The position numbers and the translations under genes were made by a program. A stretch of 15,925 nucleotides of DNA from Chromatiales bacterium (GTDB lineage Bacteria; Pseudomonadota; Gammaproteobacteria; SZUA-140): the NCBI GenBank assembly GCA_031285245.1, contig JAITWN010000094.1:1-15925 (forward strand), in the 5' to 3' direction. Below, piece by piece: positions 13,073-15,925 of the stretch. Position 1 is the stretch's first letter; every line of letters begins with the position of its first letter. The notes under the pieces are model-generated. The model did not search any database, was not told the DNA's origin, and saw only the letters and a program-made list of their open reading frames with translations.

Positions 13073-13478
13073 TGATCTCGATGGTCGCGGTGCTTTGAGT
13101 GAAAAAGCGCTTGCCAGTTTTACGCGTTTTTTCCTTGAGACATGTCTTGATCAGATCAGCTTCATGGAAGGTTTGGTGCGGCCGGATCGTTTGCGTACTC
13201 GCATTCTGATGTGGGCGGAGGAAGAGGCACGTCTCGGTGCACTTCCGTCGAAGGCAGGTGTTGTGCTCGAAGCTGTGCTGTATCGCGGCGAACTTCCTCG
13301 TGGTGAAGTCGGTGATTTGCTTGGCGCTACTGCGCGCCATGCGCGGCGAATCGTCTCTGCGCTCATCGAGCAAGGCGCTCTCACTGCGGATAATGTACGC
13401 GCACCTTTGCGTTTGGCGTTTCCTGCGACCCTGGCATCACGTTGGATGCCAGGGTTGTTCCCTGAGCGTGTGGCTTGA
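13047..13478 (+). pseudogene. C-terminal remnant of a Fic-family protein
   Basis: From about codon 9 the frame reads NDLDGRGALSEKALASF, TRFFLETCLDQISFMEGL, then RPDRLRTRILMWAEEE, ending with a winged-helix-like region (GVVLEAVLYRGELPRGEVG, LLGATARHARRIVSALIEQG) and LRLAFPATLASRWMPGLFPE. This is the normal C-terminal third of large Fic proteins. Their N-terminal half carries the AMP-transferase motif HPFxxGNGR, absent here. The GTG start at 13047 lies in sequence that belongs to the antisense toxin remnant, so any translation would be accidental. There is no promoter or good ribosome site. It ends nine bases from the convergent ubiD. Confidence 0.75.
13428..13455. terminator. 11-bp perfect hairpin between convergent genes
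   Basis: ACCCTGGCATC-ACGTTG-GATGCCAGGGT is a perfect 11-bp stem with a six-base loop, inside the last codons of the Fic remnant and about 30 bases beyond the ubiD stop on the other strand. Neither side has a proper T-run (TTGTTC on the plus strand), so it is a weak terminator candidate. Its place at a convergent junction is the main support. Confidence 0.4.
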
Positions 13479-13487
13479 TCTGAAGCT

Positions 13488-14963
13488 TTATTCTTTTCCG
13501 AATATCCCGAGCGTCGACCACATCTCATCGACTCTGCGTTTGACCGCTTCATCCATCGCGATCGGTGTGCCCCATTCGCGGGTGGTTTCGCCTTGCCATT
13601 TGTTGGTGGCGTCGAAGCCGACTTTTGAGCCGAGCCCCGATACGGGCGAGGCGAAGTCGAGGTAGTCGATGGGTGTGTTGTCGATGAAGACCATGTCGCG
13701 GCGTGGGTCCATGCGTGTGGTCATGGCCCAGATCACGCTTTTCCAGTCACGCACGTCGATGTCGTCGTCGACGACGATGACGAATTTCGTATACATGAAC
13801 TGACGCAGGAACGACCACACGCCCAGCATCACGCGCTTGGCGTGGCCGGGGTATTGTTTGCGTATGCTGACGCAGGCGAGTCGATAAGAGCAGCCTTCAG
13901 GCGGCAGATAAAAATCGATGATTTCGGGAAACTGCTTTTGCAGGATCGGCACGAATACTTCGTTGAGCGCGACGCCGAGCACGGCGGGTTCATCCGGTGG
14001 CCGGCCGGTGTAGGTACTGTGATAGATCGGATTGTCGCGATGCGTGATGCGATCGATGGTGAAAACCGGGAAGCGCTCGACTTCGTTGTAATAGCCCGTG
14101 TGATCGCCGAACGGACCTTCATTCGCCATGTCATTCGGCGCGATATGACCTTCGAGCACGAATTCCGCGCCTGCCGGCACGCTGAGATCGTTGCCGATGC
14201 ATTTCGTCACTTCAGTCTTGCCACCGCGCAGCAATCCAGCGAAGGCGTATTCCGATAGCGTATCGGGCACGGGCGTGACGGCGCTGAGAATCGTTGCTGG
14301 ATCAGCGCCAAGCGCAACCGCGACCGGAAAGGGTTCGCCAGGATGTTTGAGCTGCCAGTCGCGCAGATCGAGTGCGCCGCCGCGATGCGCCAGCCAGCGC
14401 ATGATGACGCGATTGCGCCCGATCACCTGCTGACGATAGATGCCGAGATTCTGCCGTGGTTTATTCGGGCCGCGTGTCACCACCAGTGCCCAGGTGATGA
14501 GCGGACCCGCATCACCCGGCCAGCAAGTCTGAATCGGCAGGCGCGAGAGATCGACGTCATCACCTTCGATCACATTGCGCTGGCATGGCGCGCTGCCAAC
14601 GGTTTTCGGATTCATGTTGAGCACTTGCTTCAGCACCGGCCATTTATCCCAGGCATCACGCAGTCCAGCCGGTGGCTCGGGCTCTTTGAGATAAGCGAGC
14701 AGTTTGCCAATTTCGCGCAGTGCATCGACCGAATCCGCGCCCATGCCGAGTGCGACGCGTCGCGGTGTGCCGAAAAGATTCGCGAGCACAGGAATGTCGT
14801 AGCCCTTGGGGCGCTCGAAGAGCAGAGCAGGGCCTTCGCGTCGCAACGTGCGATCGCAGATTTCAGTCATTTCGAGATGCGGGTCGACTTCGATGCCGAT
14901 TCGCTTCAGTTCGCCTTGTGCTTCGAGCGTGGCGATGAAGTCACGCAGATCGCGGTATTTCAT
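13488..14963 (-). CDS. ubiD: UbiD, 4-hydroxy-3-polyprenylbenzoate decarboxylase
   Basis: A 491-residue prenyl-FMN-dependent decarboxylase that removes the carboxyl group from polyprenyl-hydroxybenzoate in ubiquinone synthesis. It works with UbiX, which makes the cofactor and is not in this window. The expected cofactor and metal motifs are all visible: NLGIYRQQV (172-180), RVIMRWLAHRGG (185-196), SEYAFAGLLRG (237-247) and NEGPFGDHTGYY (281-292). The length matches E. coli UbiD (497), so it is full length. The start at 14963 has GAGG six bases upstream and lies one base after the xth stop, so translation is probably coupled. It lies about 8.5 kb from the end of the ubiE-ubiJ-ubiB cluster. Confidence 0.97.
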   Translation of the reverse strand: MKYRDLRDFIATLEAQGELKRIGIEVDPHLEMTEICDRTLRREGPALLFERPKGYDIPVLANLFGTPRRVALGMGADSVDALREIGKLLAYLKEPEPPAGLRDAWDKWPVLKQVLNMNPKTVGSAPCQRNVIEGDDVDLSRLPIQTCWPGDAGPLITWALVVTRGPNKPRQNLGIYRQQVIGRNRVIMRWLAHRGGALDLRDWQLKHPGEPFPVAVALGADPATILSAVTPVPDTLSEYAFAGLLRGGKTEVTKCIGNDLSVPAGAEFVLEGHIAPNDMANEGPFGDHTGYYNEVERFPVFTIDRITHRDNPIYHSTYTGRPPDEPAVLGVALNEVFVPILQKQFPEIIDFYLPPEGCSYRLACVSIRKQYPGHAKRVMLGVWSFLRQFMYTKFVIVVDDDIDVRDWKSVIWAMTTRMDPRRDMVFIDNTPIDYLDFASPVSGLGSKVGFDATNKWQGETTREWGTPIAMDEAVKRRVDEMWSTLGIFGKE

Positions 14964-14964
14964 A

Positions 14965-15738
14965 TCAACCTCTGAGATTGAATTCGGCCATCACCGGCGC
15001 ATGGTCTGAAGGGCGTTCAACGCGGCGCGCTTCCATGTCGATGATGCTATCTACACAGCGTTCGCACAGTGCAGGGCTCGCGAGAATATGATCGATGCGA
15101 AGGCCAATGTTGCGACGAAACGCACCGACGCGATAATCCCACCAACTGAAACGCTGCTCATCGGGATGCTTGAGGCGGAAGGTATCGCACAGGCCAGTCG
15201 CAAGCAGGCGTTCGAAGGCTGAACGTTCCGGTTCGCTGAACAACACTTTGCCTTCCCAGGCGGCGGGATCATGAACATCGATCGGCTGCGGCGCGATGTT
15301 GAAATCACCCATCACTGCGATGCGTGCATGCGTCTGACACTGCAGTTTCATGTCATCGATCAAACGCTCTAGCCAGTGCAATTTATAGGCGTATTTTTCT
15401 GAAGCTACTGCCTGGCCGTTCGGCACGTAAAGATTGACGATGCGTACGCCGCTGCAGGTGGCGGCGATGATGCGCCGCTGCGGATCATCAAGCCCAGGAA
15501 TATCGCGCACGACATCCTGCGCCGGTTCGCGCGACAAGATGGCAACACCGTTATAAGTTTTCTGTCCAGAGAATACGGCGTGATAGCCGGCGCTGCGAAA
15601 TTCATCGACTGGGAATTGCTCGTCTTGCAGCTTGGTTTCCTGCAAGCCAAGCACATCAGGCGCATGTTGGCTGAGCCAATCGAGCACCTGAGGCAGACGC
15701 ACACGCAGAGAGTTGACGTTCCAGCTGGCGATTTTCAT
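14965..15738 (-). CDS. xth: Exodeoxyribonuclease III / AP endonuclease
   Basis: A 257-residue ExoIII-family nuclease. It cleaves DNA 5' to abasic sites and removes nucleotides 3' to 5' from duplex DNA in base-excision repair. Catalytic residues are all present: Asn7 (SWNVNSLR), Glu34 (GLQETK), Tyr104 (NLYVPNG), Asp145 and Asn147 (MGDFN), Asp216-His217 (RIDHIL) and Asp245-His246 (SDHAP). I choose the ATG at 15738 because MKIASWNVN is the family N-terminus. The frame stays open to 15894, but the extra 52 residues are not conserved in the family. The ribosome site is weak. It is followed immediately by ubiD. Confidence 0.95.
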   Translation of the reverse strand: MKIASWNVNSLRVRLPQVLDWLSQHAPDVLGLQETKLQDEQFPVDEFRSAGYHAVFSGQKTYNGVAILSREPAQDVVRDIPGLDDPQRRIIAATCSGVRIVNLYVPNGQAVASEKYAYKLHWLERLIDDMKLQCQTHARIAVMGDFNIAPQPIDVHDPAAWEGKVLFSEPERSAFERLLATGLCDTFRLKHPDEQRFSWWDYRVGAFRRNIGLRIDHILASPALCERCVDSIIDMEARRVERPSDHAPVMAEFNLRG

Positions 15739-15925
15739 TTGTTTTGCAGGTCTTGTTTCATGAAGCGTTGTAGCCTGAGCTTCGCAAGGAGAGGCGCAAA
15801 TAACCGCGCCACTCTGCCATATCCTTGATGAGAGGGGTAGGCCCGCGGCCAGTATCCGCATAATACCTGCTGGGCTACAATCGAATGCGTTCATGAGGCC
15901 TTGCCCTCTCCCCTAACCGGCTGCC
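15739..15925. other. Leader/upstream region of xth
   Basis: This 187-base end of the window has no recognised gene. It should contain the xth-ubiD promoter on the minus strand. TATTAT at 15856-15861 (minus-strand sense) could be a -10 box, but no matching -35 was found. The open frame continuing upstream from xth has no conserved content. Confidence 0.4.

Overview
The window looks like chromosomal DNA of a gammaproteobacterium. The basis is the core gene order: a DUF484 gene, xerC, hslV, hslU, a DUF971 gene, ubiE, ubiJ and ubiB run head to tail on the minus strand. UbiJ, UbiB and UbiD together indicate aerobic ubiquinone synthesis. I cannot place it below class; an environmental lineage outside the enteric bacteria is only an inference.

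Layout. Positions 68-1213 hold a small exported Lys/His-rich protein (minus), a short orphan AbrB/MazE-type protein (plus) and an NADPH-dependent FMN reductase (minus). Positions 1470-8508 are one tightly packed minus-strand cluster with overlapping or nearly touching genes (ATGA between ubiJ and ubiB, TGATG between hslV and hslU). A sigma70-type promoter candidate lies at 8603-8631. The cluster joins chromosome-dimer resolution (XerC), the HslUV protease and three ubiquinone genes. Several starts are non-ATG: TTG for xerC and ubiJ, GTG for hslV. Positions 8632-9150 hold no convincing gene; they contain a near-perfect hairpin, degenerate tandem repeats and two copies of the dispersed CGTCATTGCGAG-type repeat. 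A DUF937 protein with a long Gln/Thr linker follows. Next comes about 560 bp without a gene, containing a striking perfect 28-bp inverted repeat, and then a Mak-like ROK fructokinase.

Positions 11428-13478 are a graveyard of accessory genes: (i) a ribbon-helix-helix antitoxin fused by deletion to the out-of-frame tail of its MazF-like toxin, with a dyad operator still upstream; (ii) an AHSA1/SRPBCC gene with a one-base frameshift near its C-terminus; (iii) an intact XRE-type antitoxin behind a RelE/HigB-type toxin that has lost its 5' part and its frame; (iv) the C-terminal part of a Fic-family protein. The toxin and the Fic gene point away from each other and both lack their 5' parts at the same point (about 13067-13073). 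One deletion between two divergent genes explains both losses.

The right end returns to core genes on the minus strand: xth (exonuclease III) followed one base later by ubiD. The third ubiquinone step thus sits apart from the ubiE-ubiJ-ubiB group. I see no complete novel system. The most informative material is the deletion scar, the decayed toxin-antitoxin loci and the long perfect inverted repeat. No tRNA, rRNA, CRISPR array or complete insertion sequence was recognised.
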